Positions 1 to 5,063 of a stretch of 5,063 bases of DNA are shown here, one piece after another. How positions within the stretch are numbered: the first letter of the stretch is position 1; each line of letters opens with the position of its first letter. A program made the position numbers and the translations under genes. Source of the DNA: an uncultured Chlorobiaceae bacterium (GTDB taxonomy: Bacteria > Bacteroidota > Chlorobiia > Chlorobiales > Chlorobiaceae); assembly GCA_903874585.1 (NCBI GenBank), contig CAIQSY010000250.1:1-5063 (forward strand), given 5' to 3'. The notes beneath the pieces were generated by a model that did not search any database, was not told the origin of the DNA, and was given only the letters and a program-made list of their open reading frames with translations.

Positions 1-324
1 GGCCGTACCATCAGGCATCGAACAGATATTTTTACAGGTGGCACAAATGTTAATTTTATTGAAGTTACCTCCCCAACATCTCTTGCGATTCGCACCTTTG
101 AACGAGGTGTTGAAGATGAAACGCTCGCCTGTGGAACAGGCGCTGTAGCAGCAGCACTTATGAGTTACCGTTTAGGAAAAACAAAAAGTAACCATATACA
201 AGTCAAAGTACAAAGTGGTGACATACTGAGTGTTGAGTTCAGTGATTCCATGGATGAAGTATTCCTTACCGGTCCAGCAAAAATCATTTATGAAGGGATA
301 TTTCAATACCAGAACATGCTTTAA
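1..324 (+). CDS. dapF: Diaminopimelate epimerase, C-terminal part (5' end outside window)
   Basis: The last 107 residues of diaminopimelate epimerase are present, read in frame 1 from the first base to a TAA stop. The cytosolic enzyme interconverts LL- and meso-diaminopimelate for lysine and peptidoglycan synthesis, without a cofactor, using two cysteines. Visible signatures are GGTNVNFIEV (residues 13-22), FERGVEDET (33-41), whose Glu-Arg pair binds the substrate in this family, and LACGTGAVAAAL (42-53). Cys44 of this fragment is the second catalytic cysteine. The first catalytic cysteine and the N-terminal half lie off the left edge. The family is usually about 260-280 residues, so roughly 60% is missing. 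Reading ends normally, with no frameshift seen. The next gene converges, its stop codon lying 8 bp away, and no clear terminator separates the two. Confidence 0.96.
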   Translation, partial: GRTIRHRTDIFTGGTNVNFIEVTSPTSLAIRTFERGVEDETLACGTGAVAAALMSYRLGKTKSNHIQVKVQSGDILSVEFSDSMDEVFLTGPAKIIYEGIFQYQNML

Positions 325-332
325 AAACAGCC

Positions 333-641
333 TCAATTTGAAATTTGCATCCGAGGAAGTTGCATTCTCACAACCTGTATCGATTTACTGATGATACGAT
401 AGCGCACTACACCAAATATTCCAGTAATCACGCCTGTTGGGATACAGAAAACACCAACTCCCCAAAACCAACCTGTTTGAGCAAAATGCATCATCGAAAC
501 ACCTGCAATAATCAGAGAAACTCCAGATCGCAAATATGCAAGTAAAGTACGTTCGTTGGCAAGAATTGTACGATCAATTGCCAATTCATCTCGAAGGATT
601 AATTCTGTATTGTCAAATTTTGAATAAGGTGAAGATCCCAT
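333..641 (-). CDS. DUF202 (YidH-like) small inner-membrane protein
   Basis: A 102-residue protein of the DUF202 family, whose biochemical function is not established. The family signature LANERTLLAYLRSG is at residues 27-40, preceded by a polar N-terminus (ELAIDRTI). Two hydrophobic membrane segments follow, at about residues 39-54 and 57-79, and the short tail is basic. It is therefore predicted to be an integral inner-membrane protein with a cytoplasmic N-terminus; the topology is inferred. The ATG at 641-639 is the only reasonable start: upstream in frame there is no ATG, GTG or TTG before a stop, and the next methionine lies inside the first membrane segment. No Shine-Dalgarno sequence precedes it, and a possible -10 box ends only 3 nt before the ATG. 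The gene converges on dapF and diverges from the rubredoxin gene, so it is probably monocistronic. Confidence 0.85.
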   Translation of the reverse strand: MGSSPYSKFDNTELILRDELAIDRTILANERTLLAYLRSGVSLIIAGVSMMHFAQTGWFWGVGVFCIPTGVITGIFGVVRYRIISKSIQVVRMQLPRMQISN

Positions 642-644
642 AGT

Positions 645-674
645 TGTATAGTGATATTGCTTGGATATTGTTAA
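645..674 (-). promoter_or_regulatory. Possible sigma-70-type promoter for the DUF202 gene
   Basis: On the minus strand TTAACA (674-669, five of six matches to TTGACA) is separated by 18 bp from TATACA (650-645, four of six matches to TATAAT). The -10 box ends 3 nt before the ATG, so transcription from it would start at or just inside the start codon and give a leaderless message. In AT-rich DNA such matches arise by chance, so this is a weak call. Confidence 0.25.
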
Positions 675-777
675 TATGCAGTTTTCTTAATGAACGATTC
701 TGCCGTATGCTCTGTTGTTAACAAAAGTGCACTTACAGAAAGTTATTTATTTCAAAAAACACCTTAATAACGTAAAA

Positions 778-782
778 AAGGA
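778..782 (+). promoter_or_regulatory. Ribosome binding site of the rubredoxin gene
   Basis: AAGGA lies 9 nt before the ATG at 792 and supports that start for a gene too short to be obvious by length. Upstream, a TTAACA at 718-723 with TTATTT at 743-748 (19-bp spacing) is the best promoter-like pair I see, but it is poor. Confidence 0.6.
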
Positions 783-791
783 AAATAAATC

Positions 792-950
792 ATGGAAAAG
801 TGGATTTGTGTACCATGTGGTTATGTTTACGATCCAGAAGTTGGCGATCCCGATAACGGTATTGAACCGGGAACTGCATTTGAAAATATTCCCGATGATT
901 GGGTTTGCCCTGTGTGCGGTATGGACAAAACTTCGTTTGAGGTAGAATAA
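792..950 (+). CDS. Rubredoxin
   Basis: A complete 52-residue rubredoxin, a small soluble one-electron carrier with a single iron held by four cysteines. The four ligands are Cys6 and Cys9 (CVPCGY) and Cys39 and Cys42 (CPVCGM), the two-knuckle arrangement of the family. The conserved core is also present: YVYDPEVGDPDNGI at 11-24, PGTAF at 26-30, and IPDDWVCP at 33-40, with its conserved tryptophan. The length is normal for a single-domain rubredoxin. The start is fixed by AAGGA 9 nt upstream. In anaerobes such proteins pass electrons to oxygen- or peroxide-detoxifying enzymes, or accept them from pyruvate:ferredoxin oxidoreductase; the partner here cannot be told from the neighbours. It stands alone, divergent from the DUF202 gene and convergent with mtgA. 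Confidence 0.96.
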   Translation: MEKWICVPCGYVYDPEVGDPDNGIEPGTAFENIPDDWVCPVCGMDKTSFEVE

Positions 951-968
951 CGAATGTATAAGTTAAAC

Positions 969-1013
969 GAACAACCCGTAAGCATTGTAATCTTGTGTGC
1001 TGATGGGTTGTTC
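969..1013. terminator. Intergenic hairpin between the rubredoxin gene and mtgA, possible bidirectional terminator
   Basis: The arms GAACAACCC (969-977) and GGGTTGTTC (1005-1013) pair perfectly. Pairing continues inward through a G-U pair and one A-G mismatch to AGCA (981-984) with TGCT (998-1001), around a 13-nt loop. The hairpin lies 18 nt after the rubredoxin stop and 4 nt after the mtgA stop, a position that suits termination from both sides. The T-runs after it are weak on both strands (GGATTTA on plus, GTTTAACTT on minus), which limits confidence. Confidence 0.5.
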
Positions 1014-1017
1014 GGAT

Positions 1018-1926
1018 TTAATTGCTTTTAGTAGAAGGAGTTGTTGGTTGAGTCTTCTCTGCTGGATCGTTTTTATCATGGTCAAACTCACCTTTTTTAA
1101 CATTGACATTAAGAGCATTAGTACTATCCGCTGCAATGGCTTGCTCCAGTAAATACTCTGGAACGCCAATCACAACAGAATCTATAGCTGTAGTATCAGT
1201 CGGCGATTCCATAATAACCTCTTTGTAATCGGGGATAATAATCCCTCGCTTCCGCATAATGGAATAAATAATATTCGATCGATTACGGACATAGGAAGAT
1301 GAGCCTGTAGGAGAAAAAACAATAGGGTTTGGAAGAATGGTCGCTAACCGTGATGCCTGTCGTGCTGATAATTGTGCGGGACTGACACCATAGTAATGAC
1401 GGGCAGCTTGATCAATACCAAAAATACCATCCCCCCACTCGGCAACATTAATGTACAGCTCAAGAATACGACGTTTCGAGAGCGCTTTTTCAAGCCTCCA
1501 TGTCAGAATTGCCTCTTTTATTTTACGTATAGGATTTTTTGAAGGCGAAAGGTAGAGATTCTTGGCAAGCTGCTGGCTGATAGTACTTCCACCCATTTTG
1601 AACTTTTTTGCAAGAATATTTTTTTCCAACGCACGTTCAAGAGCTTTATAATCAAACCCCTCGTGCTGCCAGAACTTGTCATCTTCAGCAATCAAAACCG
1701 CCTTAATAAGGTTCTGCGACACATGACGTAACGGCACCCATTTCTGCTTAATCTCTTTATCATACAAGCCTTTACTGTTCCACTCAGCTTCACGATACTC
1801 CATAAACGCTGTTTTTGCAGGATTTTCATCCACAAGCTGTTCAACATTGGGATAAAAGAAATATCGTCCCACATCGGCAACGAACAGCAAAACCAGAAAG
1901 ATGAATAGTTTTTTGAACAGCTTCAT
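1018..1926 (-). CDS. mtgA: Monofunctional biosynthetic peptidoglycan transglycosylase (GT51)
   Basis: A 302-residue membrane-anchored glycosyltransferase of family GT51 that polymerises lipid II into glycan strands on the periplasmic side of the inner membrane. One hydrophobic segment (about residues 5-19, after MKLFKK) acts as uncleaved anchor. The GT51 motifs appear in order: AEDDKFWQHEGFD at 80-92, with the probable catalytic Glu81; GGSTISQQLAKNLYL at 112-126; RKIKE at 134-138; and KRRILELYINVAEWGDGIFG at 151-170, with the second key Glu156. The downstream AARHYYG and LATILPNP stretches also fit. There is no transpeptidase domain, which separates it from bifunctional class A penicillin-binding proteins. 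It is longer than typical MtgA (about 240 residues) because of a hydrophilic tail from about residue 235, rich in Asp, Lys, Thr and Pro. No clear Shine-Dalgarno precedes the ATG, but this start gives a typical anchor. A tRNA gene lies 78 bp upstream on the same strand. Confidence 0.93.
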   Translation of the reverse strand: MKLFKKLFIFLVLLFVADVGRYFFYPNVEQLVDENPAKTAFMEYREAEWNSKGLYDKEIKQKWVPLRHVSQNLIKAVLIAEDDKFWQHEGFDYKALERALEKNILAKKFKMGGSTISQQLAKNLYLSPSKNPIRKIKEAILTWRLEKALSKRRILELYINVAEWGDGIFGIDQAARHYYGVSPAQLSARQASRLATILPNPIVFSPTGSSSYVRNRSNIIYSIMRKRGIIIPDYKEVIMESPTDTTAIDSVVIGVPEYLLEQAIAADSTNALNVNVKKGEFDHDKNDPAEKTQPTTPSTKSN

Positions 1927-2004
1927 GCGGAATGAGAGGTGTCGTTAAAGTACGAGCAAAAAAAGATGAGCATGGTATAAACAAGCTGGTATTATTGCGA
2001 GAGG

Positions 2005-2077
2005 TGCCCTCGGGCAGACTCGAACTGCCGACCCACAGTTTAGGAAACTGTTGCTCTATCCACTGAGCTACAAGGGC
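2005..2077 (-). tRNA. tRNA-Arg (anticodon CCU)
   Basis: A 73-nt cloverleaf folds on the minus strand. Acceptor arm GCCCTTG pairs with CGAGGGC (one wobble). The D arm is GCTC/GAGC. The anticodon stem ACAGT/ACTGT holds the loop TTCCTAA, so the anticodon is CCT (plus-strand positions 2042-2044) and it reads AGG codons for arginine. The variable loop is 5 nt, the T arm is GGCAG/CTGCC with loop TTCGAGT, and the discriminator is A. The 3' CCA is not encoded (CCT follows) and must be added after transcription. The gene lies 78 bp upstream of mtgA in the same direction with no evident terminator between. Confidence 0.96.
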
Positions 2078-2322
2078 GTAGAAAATCTGCAAAATCGCCA
2101 AACAACTGCAATGCGGATTGGTATAAAAATTTTACAGAGGAAGTGATCGTTGCAAAGAACTTAAAAGCATGACTTTTTCGCAATGTAAAGAAACAGTACA
2201 GAAATGCAAAAAGCAAACAAGTATTGTAAAATCACCACTCAACATCATCACATCAGAAGCAATTTTCAGAGTTTGGTCTCCTTTTTTATAAGGATTATGC
2301 TTATGTTTACTTTAAAAATTTT

Positions 2323-2348
2323 CATTAGGAGGGGATTGCATCCTAATG
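2323..2348 (+). repeat. Inverted repeat enclosing a perfect AGGAGG
   Basis: CATTAGGA (2323-2330) and TCCTAATG (2341-2348) form a perfect 8-bp inverted repeat with a 10-nt loop. An alternative smaller hairpin, GGAT-TGC-ATCC (2333-2343), competes with it. The left arm and loop contain AGGAGG (2327-2332), a perfect Shine-Dalgarno sequence with no real gene start behind it. It could be an operator or an RNA switch element in the leader of the next gene; it has no T-run like a terminator. Confidence 0.4.
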
Positions 2349-2352
2349 TGAC

Positions 2353-2369
2353 TGTAATTGATTTACAAT
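2353..2369 (+). promoter_or_regulatory. TGTAA-N5-TTACA palindrome overlapping a possible -10 box
   Basis: TGTAA (2353-2357) and TTACA (2363-2367) form a perfect inverted repeat with a 5-nt spacer, like a small dimeric-regulator site. It overlaps TACAAT (2364-2369), a five-of-six match to TATAAT that would give the downstream gene a 5' leader of roughly 50 nt. No good -35 hexamer is found at 16-18 bp, so the promoter would need an activator or is not real. Confidence 0.25.
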
Positions 2370-2411
2370 AATTTCCCCTTGTTCAAACATTTTACGAGAT
2401 AACCAGTAAAT

Positions 2412-2418
2412 AAAGGAG
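2412..2418 (+). promoter_or_regulatory. Strong ribosome binding site of the outer-membrane protein gene
   Basis: AAAGGAG ends 6 nt before the ATG at 2425. It is the strongest, best-spaced site in front of a long gene in this window and fixes the start that yields a typical signal peptide. Confidence 0.8.
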
Positions 2419-2424
2419 CCTCAC

Positions 2425-3951
2425 ATGAAAAAAATGTTAGCGATTGCCTCATTGGCGCTATCACTCCCTGCCGTAGCTAAAGGTGTAGAATTCCAGACAC
2501 CGGGAGCATTGGGCATGGGTGGTGCAGGTGTAGCGCGCGATAATGGTGCCTTAACCTCCTACTGGAACCCTGCAGGCGCTGCTTTTGGCAACTCCAATTT
2601 CGCACTTAATGCCGGTGCAGGTGTTGGTATTAAAGCAAGCGATGGCTTGACAGAAAATATTGACCGCTTTTCAGACATTGATTTTGAAAGTGTGCGAGAT
2701 TTCAATACAGCGAATGCAAGCAGCGTTGGTGACTTGGTCAAAACGTTATCGATTATGAATGATATTGATGCACGCCAAGGGCACATTGCTCTTAATGTTG
2801 TTGTACCTGTCAGTTTTTCAATAAAAAACATCTCATTTGGTATCTATGGAAACATGGAGGGATATATCCAACCAGATGTTGATATGGTAAATATTCTTCC
2901 ATATGATAAGCTTGCAGGAGTCAGCACAACCTTGTCTGTAGCTGATTTATATACAGCAGCTAGCGCCGGTGGTGTGACTTATAACAAATCAGGATATTTT
3001 TCTGATGCACAATTGGGTATTTTAAAATCCAAAATTAATCTCTATGACAATAATGCCCTTACCTTAAGTCAACAAGAACAGTTAGCTTACGCAATAGATA
3101 CACAATTGAAAAACAGCGGCATCGACCCTGAAACAGCCCTTTCTACCTTAACAGATAATGATAAACTTCTCCCTACATTAGCCAGTTCTGGTACCAATAC
3201 ACTGAATAAAAACACAACCTCCGTTATGACGAAGGCTGTGCAGTATATTGAAATACCTGTATCGTATGGTCAACCAATCAACGTTGGCAAAAAAGGTAAA
3301 TTAGGGCTTGGTGTTACCGGCAAATTCATTTCAGGAACGGTGTACCAGAATCAGGTATTATTGGTTAATAGACCAGGTGATACCAAAGTTGATGCGTCAG
3401 ATTTGATTGATGATATCACTGAAAACAAAAAAACATCAACCGCAATTGGCATTGACCTTGGTGCGTTATACAAATATGACAAATGGCTAAGTGTTGGCGT
3501 TGTTGGAAAAAACCTGAACTCCCCGAAACTTGATGCACCTGACTATTTTGATATACAAAAATCAATAACTGTTTCCGGTGGTTCTGTTGAATTGAAACCG
3601 CAAGTACGTGCTGGCGTTGCTGTTGATCCTGTTGGCTGGGTTACGTTGGCGGCTGATCTTGATTTAACCGAAAATGACACGCTCGCTCCCGGAACTGTTA
3701 TTGGCAGCACCTCCGTTAAAAGCAGAAACTTTGGTGGTGGCTTTGAAGTTAAACCAGCTTCATGGCTGAAAGTACGTGGCGGCGGTTACAAAAACCTTGC
3801 CATGTCGAGCAGTGGCAATGTGTTGACTGCTGGATTCAAGCTCTTCATGCTTGATGTTGATGGTGCTTTTGCTACAGACACCTTTACCATTGATGGCAAT
3901 GAACTGCCAAAGGAGTTTAAAGTGAATGCTGCGATAAGCTTCTCCTTCTAA
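2425..3951 (+). CDS. Outer-membrane beta-barrel protein, TraF-like / FadL-PorV type
   Basis: A 508-residue secreted protein. Residues 1-18 form a signal peptide (MKK, hydrophobic core, then PAVA before Lys19 as likely cleavage site). The mature N-terminus carries GALGMGGAGVARDNGALTSY followed by WNPAGAAF (residues 27-54), the opening motif shared by the FadL/OmpP1, PorV and 'TraF-like' barrel families. The C-terminal half has repeated amphipathic strands: LGLGVTGKFISG (293-304), GIDLGALYKYDKWLSVGVVGKNLNSP (342-367, read in two strands), and FGGGFEVKPASWLKVRGG (436-453). It ends in AAISFSF, a terminal phenylalanine typical of Bam-inserted barrels. Residues about 85-275 are less strand-like and partly helical (LSQQEQLAYAIDTQLK at 214-229), perhaps a plug or surface insert. 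Its cargo is unknown. Databases often call such proteins 'conjugal transfer TraF', but no transfer gene is near. Barrel nature is fairly sure; the exact family and role are not. Confidence 0.75.
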   Translation: MKKMLAIASLALSLPAVAKGVEFQTPGALGMGGAGVARDNGALTSYWNPAGAAFGNSNFALNAGAGVGIKASDGLTENIDRFSDIDFESVRDFNTANASSVGDLVKTLSIMNDIDARQGHIALNVVVPVSFSIKNISFGIYGNMEGYIQPDVDMVNILPYDKLAGVSTTLSVADLYTAASAGGVTYNKSGYFSDAQLGILKSKINLYDNNALTLSQQEQLAYAIDTQLKNSGIDPETALSTLTDNDKLLPTLASSGTNTLNKNTTSVMTKAVQYIEIPVSYGQPINVGKKGKLGLGVTGKFISGTVYQNQVLLVNRPGDTKVDASDLIDDITENKKTSTAIGIDLGALYKYDKWLSVGVVGKNLNSPKLDAPDYFDIQKSITVSGGSVELKPQVRAGVAVDPVGWVTLAADLDLTENDTLAPGTVIGSTSVKSRNFGGGFEVKPASWLKVRGGGYKNLAMSSSGNVLTAGFKLFMLDVDGAFATDTFTIDGNELPKEFKVNAAISFSF

Positions 3952-3968
3952 GCTGCTCATACAACAAC

Positions 3969-4004
3969 AAAAGCCCCTGCTTGTACACACTTGCAGGGGC
4001 TTTT
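3969..4004. terminator. Bidirectional rho-independent terminator
   Basis: AAAAGCCCCTGC (3969-3980) and GCAGGGGCTTTT (3993-4004) are a perfect 12-bp inverted repeat with a 12-nt loop. A GC-rich core is flanked by A-run and T-run, so the hairpin ends in U residues on either strand. It lies 17 bp after the outer-membrane protein stop and 12 bp after the stop of the converging bchH-type gene, and so probably serves both. Confidence 0.92.
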
Positions 4005-4016
4005 ATACTTTTACCG

Positions 4017-5063
4017 CTATCCCCCATCGCCAACTCGTTCCAGCCTATCCTCAAGATCTGCATAAATTTCCTGCAACTCGTTAATCATATCCTGATCTGC
4101 TTTCCACAAGCCACGACCGTGGGCTTCGAGCATACGACCGACGATGTTCTTGATTGCCTGCGGATTGAGGGCGGCAAGCCTCTCCTTCATTTCGGGATCA
4201 AGGGCGTAGGTCTCGGCGGTTTTTTTGTAAACCCAGTCATCCACGCTGTGTGTGACGGCATCCCAGCCAAGCATGTAGGTGACGCGGTTGCTGATTTCTC
4301 CAGCACCACTGTGGCCATGCTTCAGCATTCCCTCAAACCATTTCGGATTGAGAAGTTTTGAGCGGTACTCAATGCGGAGCGCTTTTTCGGCATCATCCAC
4401 CTTGATATCGGAGGTAAACGATTCAACATAGTTGAGCTTGACGTCGCCTGCTCGCGTGTTGCGGCGACGAGCAGCAAGCTGAAGTGAGCCGGATGAGGAG
4501 AAATAGTGGTCGATATCAGAGATACCGAACTCGGTGGAGTCAACCTGATGTACAACGCGATCAACCGAAGCGAGCATTTTCTGCAAAATAGCGGATTCAT
4601 TTTCCCCTTTCCGACCACCACCATAGGCGCTGCTGTTGCGGCGAATAAAAAGATCATCGAGATCGTTTTCCGACTCCCATGCAGAATCCTCAATCATATC
4701 ATCAACGTAGGTGCCATACGCGCCCGGCGCCTGAGTAAATTGACGGGCAGTTGCGCTCTCGAACGCCATGCCAGAGGCAAGCGCTTCATCAACATGTTTT
4801 TTGACAAAGTTCATCTCCAGCGGTTCATCAGCTTTGGCTGCCTCTTTGACCAGCCGGTCGAGCTGATCCATGAGCAGTCCAAAAGCGTCACGAAAAATCG
4901 GGCTGAGCTGCATGAGCACGTCAATACGCGGACGACCGAGCTTTTCAAGCGGCACGAGACTGTAGTGGCTGATTTTGCCAAACGCATCGTAAGCCGGTTC
5001 AGCACCAAGCAGCCTGATCACCACAGCCACCGCTTCGCCTTTGGTCTTGATGGTATCGAGACC
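4017..5063 (-). CDS. Magnesium-protoporphyrin IX chelatase large subunit (BchH type), C-terminal part
   Basis: The C-terminal 348 residues of a CobN/BchH-family subunit; the open frame continues past the right edge, so the 5' part (the family is about 1,200-1,300 residues) is missing. A GTG codon at 5030 is internal, since coding continues upstream as GLDTIKTKGEA. The large subunit binds protoporphyrin IX and, with BchI and BchD and ATP, inserts Mg2+ as the first step of (bacterio)chlorophyll synthesis. Family stretches visible are GRPRIDVL (43-50), QAPGAYGT (111-118), DSTEFGISDIDHYF (175-188), LLNPKWFEGML (237-247) and LEAHGRGLW (312-320). CobN of cobalamin synthesis is related but fits less well. 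Green sulfur bacteria carry three paralogues (BchH, BchS, BchT); I cannot tell which this is, so no symbol is given. The gene looks more GC-rich than the left half of the window. Confidence 0.92.
   Translation of the reverse strand, partial: GLDTIKTKGEAVAVVIRLLGAEPAYDAFGKISHYSLVPLEKLGRPRIDVLMQLSPIFRDAFGLLMDQLDRLVKEAAKADEPLEMNFVKKHVDEALASGMAFESATARQFTQAPGAYGTYVDDMIEDSAWESENDLDDLFIRRNSSAYGGGRKGENESAILQKMLASVDRVVHQVDSTEFGISDIDHYFSSSGSLQLAARRRNTRAGDVKLNYVESFTSDIKVDDAEKALRIEYRSKLLNPKWFEGMLKHGHSGAGEISNRVTYMLGWDAVTHSVDDWVYKKTAETYALDPEMKERLAALNPQAIKNIVGRMLEAHGRGLWKADQDMINELQEIYADLEDRLERVGDGG

Larger units (their letters stand above)
2078..2424. other. AT-rich intergenic region upstream of the outer-membrane protein gene
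   Basis: These 347 bp between the divergent tRNA-Arg gene and the outer-membrane protein gene hold no convincing protein gene. A sampled 60-base line (2221-2280) is about 38% GC, against about 52% in a sampled line of the bchH-type gene. On the minus strand, TTGCAA (2155-2150) and TAAAAT (2134-2129) with 15-bp spacing form a poor promoter candidate for the tRNA. The right part (about 2270-2424) holds the inverted repeats, possible -10 box and ribosome binding site listed separately. It also holds a 22-codon open frame at 2303-2371 with AAGGA 8 nt before its ATG; whether that frame is translated is unknown. The stretch 2156-2270 shows nothing I can name. Confidence 0.6.

Noticed and set aside
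324..333. Terminator between dapF and the DUF202 gene
   Set aside because: Only a weak AATTT-G-AAATT palindrome (about 334-344) is present, without a GC-rich stem or T-run.
345..545. 66-codon plus-strand frame
   Set aside because: It is antisense to the DUF202 gene, is low-complexity (His, Asn, Thr, Ser), and has no motif.
715..945. 76-codon plus-strand frame
   Set aside because: It overlaps the rubredoxin gene in a different frame and shows no family motif, whereas the rubredoxin frame has all four iron ligands.
2005..2077. tRNA gene as an integration site of a mobile element
   Set aside because: No repeat of the tRNA 3' end, integrase or phage gene is found in the window.
1841..2101. 86-codon minus-strand frame running through the tRNA
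   Set aside because: The part LVAQWIEQ and following residues is the translation of the tRNA-Arg gene, a well-known false call; the rest overlaps the start of mtgA in another frame.
2425..3951. Part of a conjugation system (TraF)
   Set aside because: The similarity is to a group of barrels named TraF-like only by annotation; there is no thioredoxin-type TraF domain and no transfer gene nearby.
3981..4361. 126-codon plus-strand frame after the outer-membrane protein gene
   Set aside because: It begins in the terminator loop and is antisense to the conserved bchH-type coding sequence.
5028..5030. GTG as the true start of the bchH-type gene
   Set aside because: The frame stays open to the window edge and the upstream residues GLDTIKTKGEA read as family sequence, so the gene is cut by the window rather than starting here.

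Overview
The window most resembles a green sulfur bacterium (Chlorobiota), probably one of the lower-GC members. The main evidence is the C-terminal part of a BchH-type magnesium-chelatase large subunit at the right edge, which implies (bacterio)chlorophyll synthesis. A rubredoxin fits an anaerobic, iron-sulfur-rich metabolism. The diaminopimelate epimerase, the peptidoglycan glycosyltransferase and the beta-barrel protein indicate a cell with an outer membrane and DAP-type peptidoglycan. The taxon is inferred from gene content; no database was searched.

Left third (1-1926): the 3' end of dapF (+) meets a small DUF202-type membrane protein (-) with only 8 bp between their stop codons. A 150-bp divergent intergenic region follows, then a 52-residue rubredoxin gene (+), easily missed because it is so short. 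The rubredoxin gene converges on mtgA (-), with an imperfect hairpin between the two stop codons.

Middle (1927-2424): a tRNA-Arg(CCU) gene lies on the minus strand 78 bp upstream of mtgA and in the same direction. Next comes a 347-bp AT-rich region without a convincing gene. It holds an inverted repeat that encloses a perfect AGGAGG, a second small inverted repeat over a possible -10 box, and the strong ribosome binding site of the following gene.

Right half (2425-5063): a 508-residue secreted outer-membrane beta-barrel protein (TraF-like/FadL-PorV type) is followed by a perfect 12-bp hairpin with T-runs on both sides. This probably terminates both that gene and the converging bchH-type gene, which runs off the window at its 5' end.

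The genes are mostly unrelated housekeeping and photosynthesis functions in alternating orientation, so no operon-level system is visible. dapF and mtgA both serve peptidoglycan synthesis but sit on opposite strands and are separated. I found no CRISPR array, insertion sequence, defence system or prophage. The least explained parts are the leader region at about 2270-2424 and the exact role of the outer-membrane protein.
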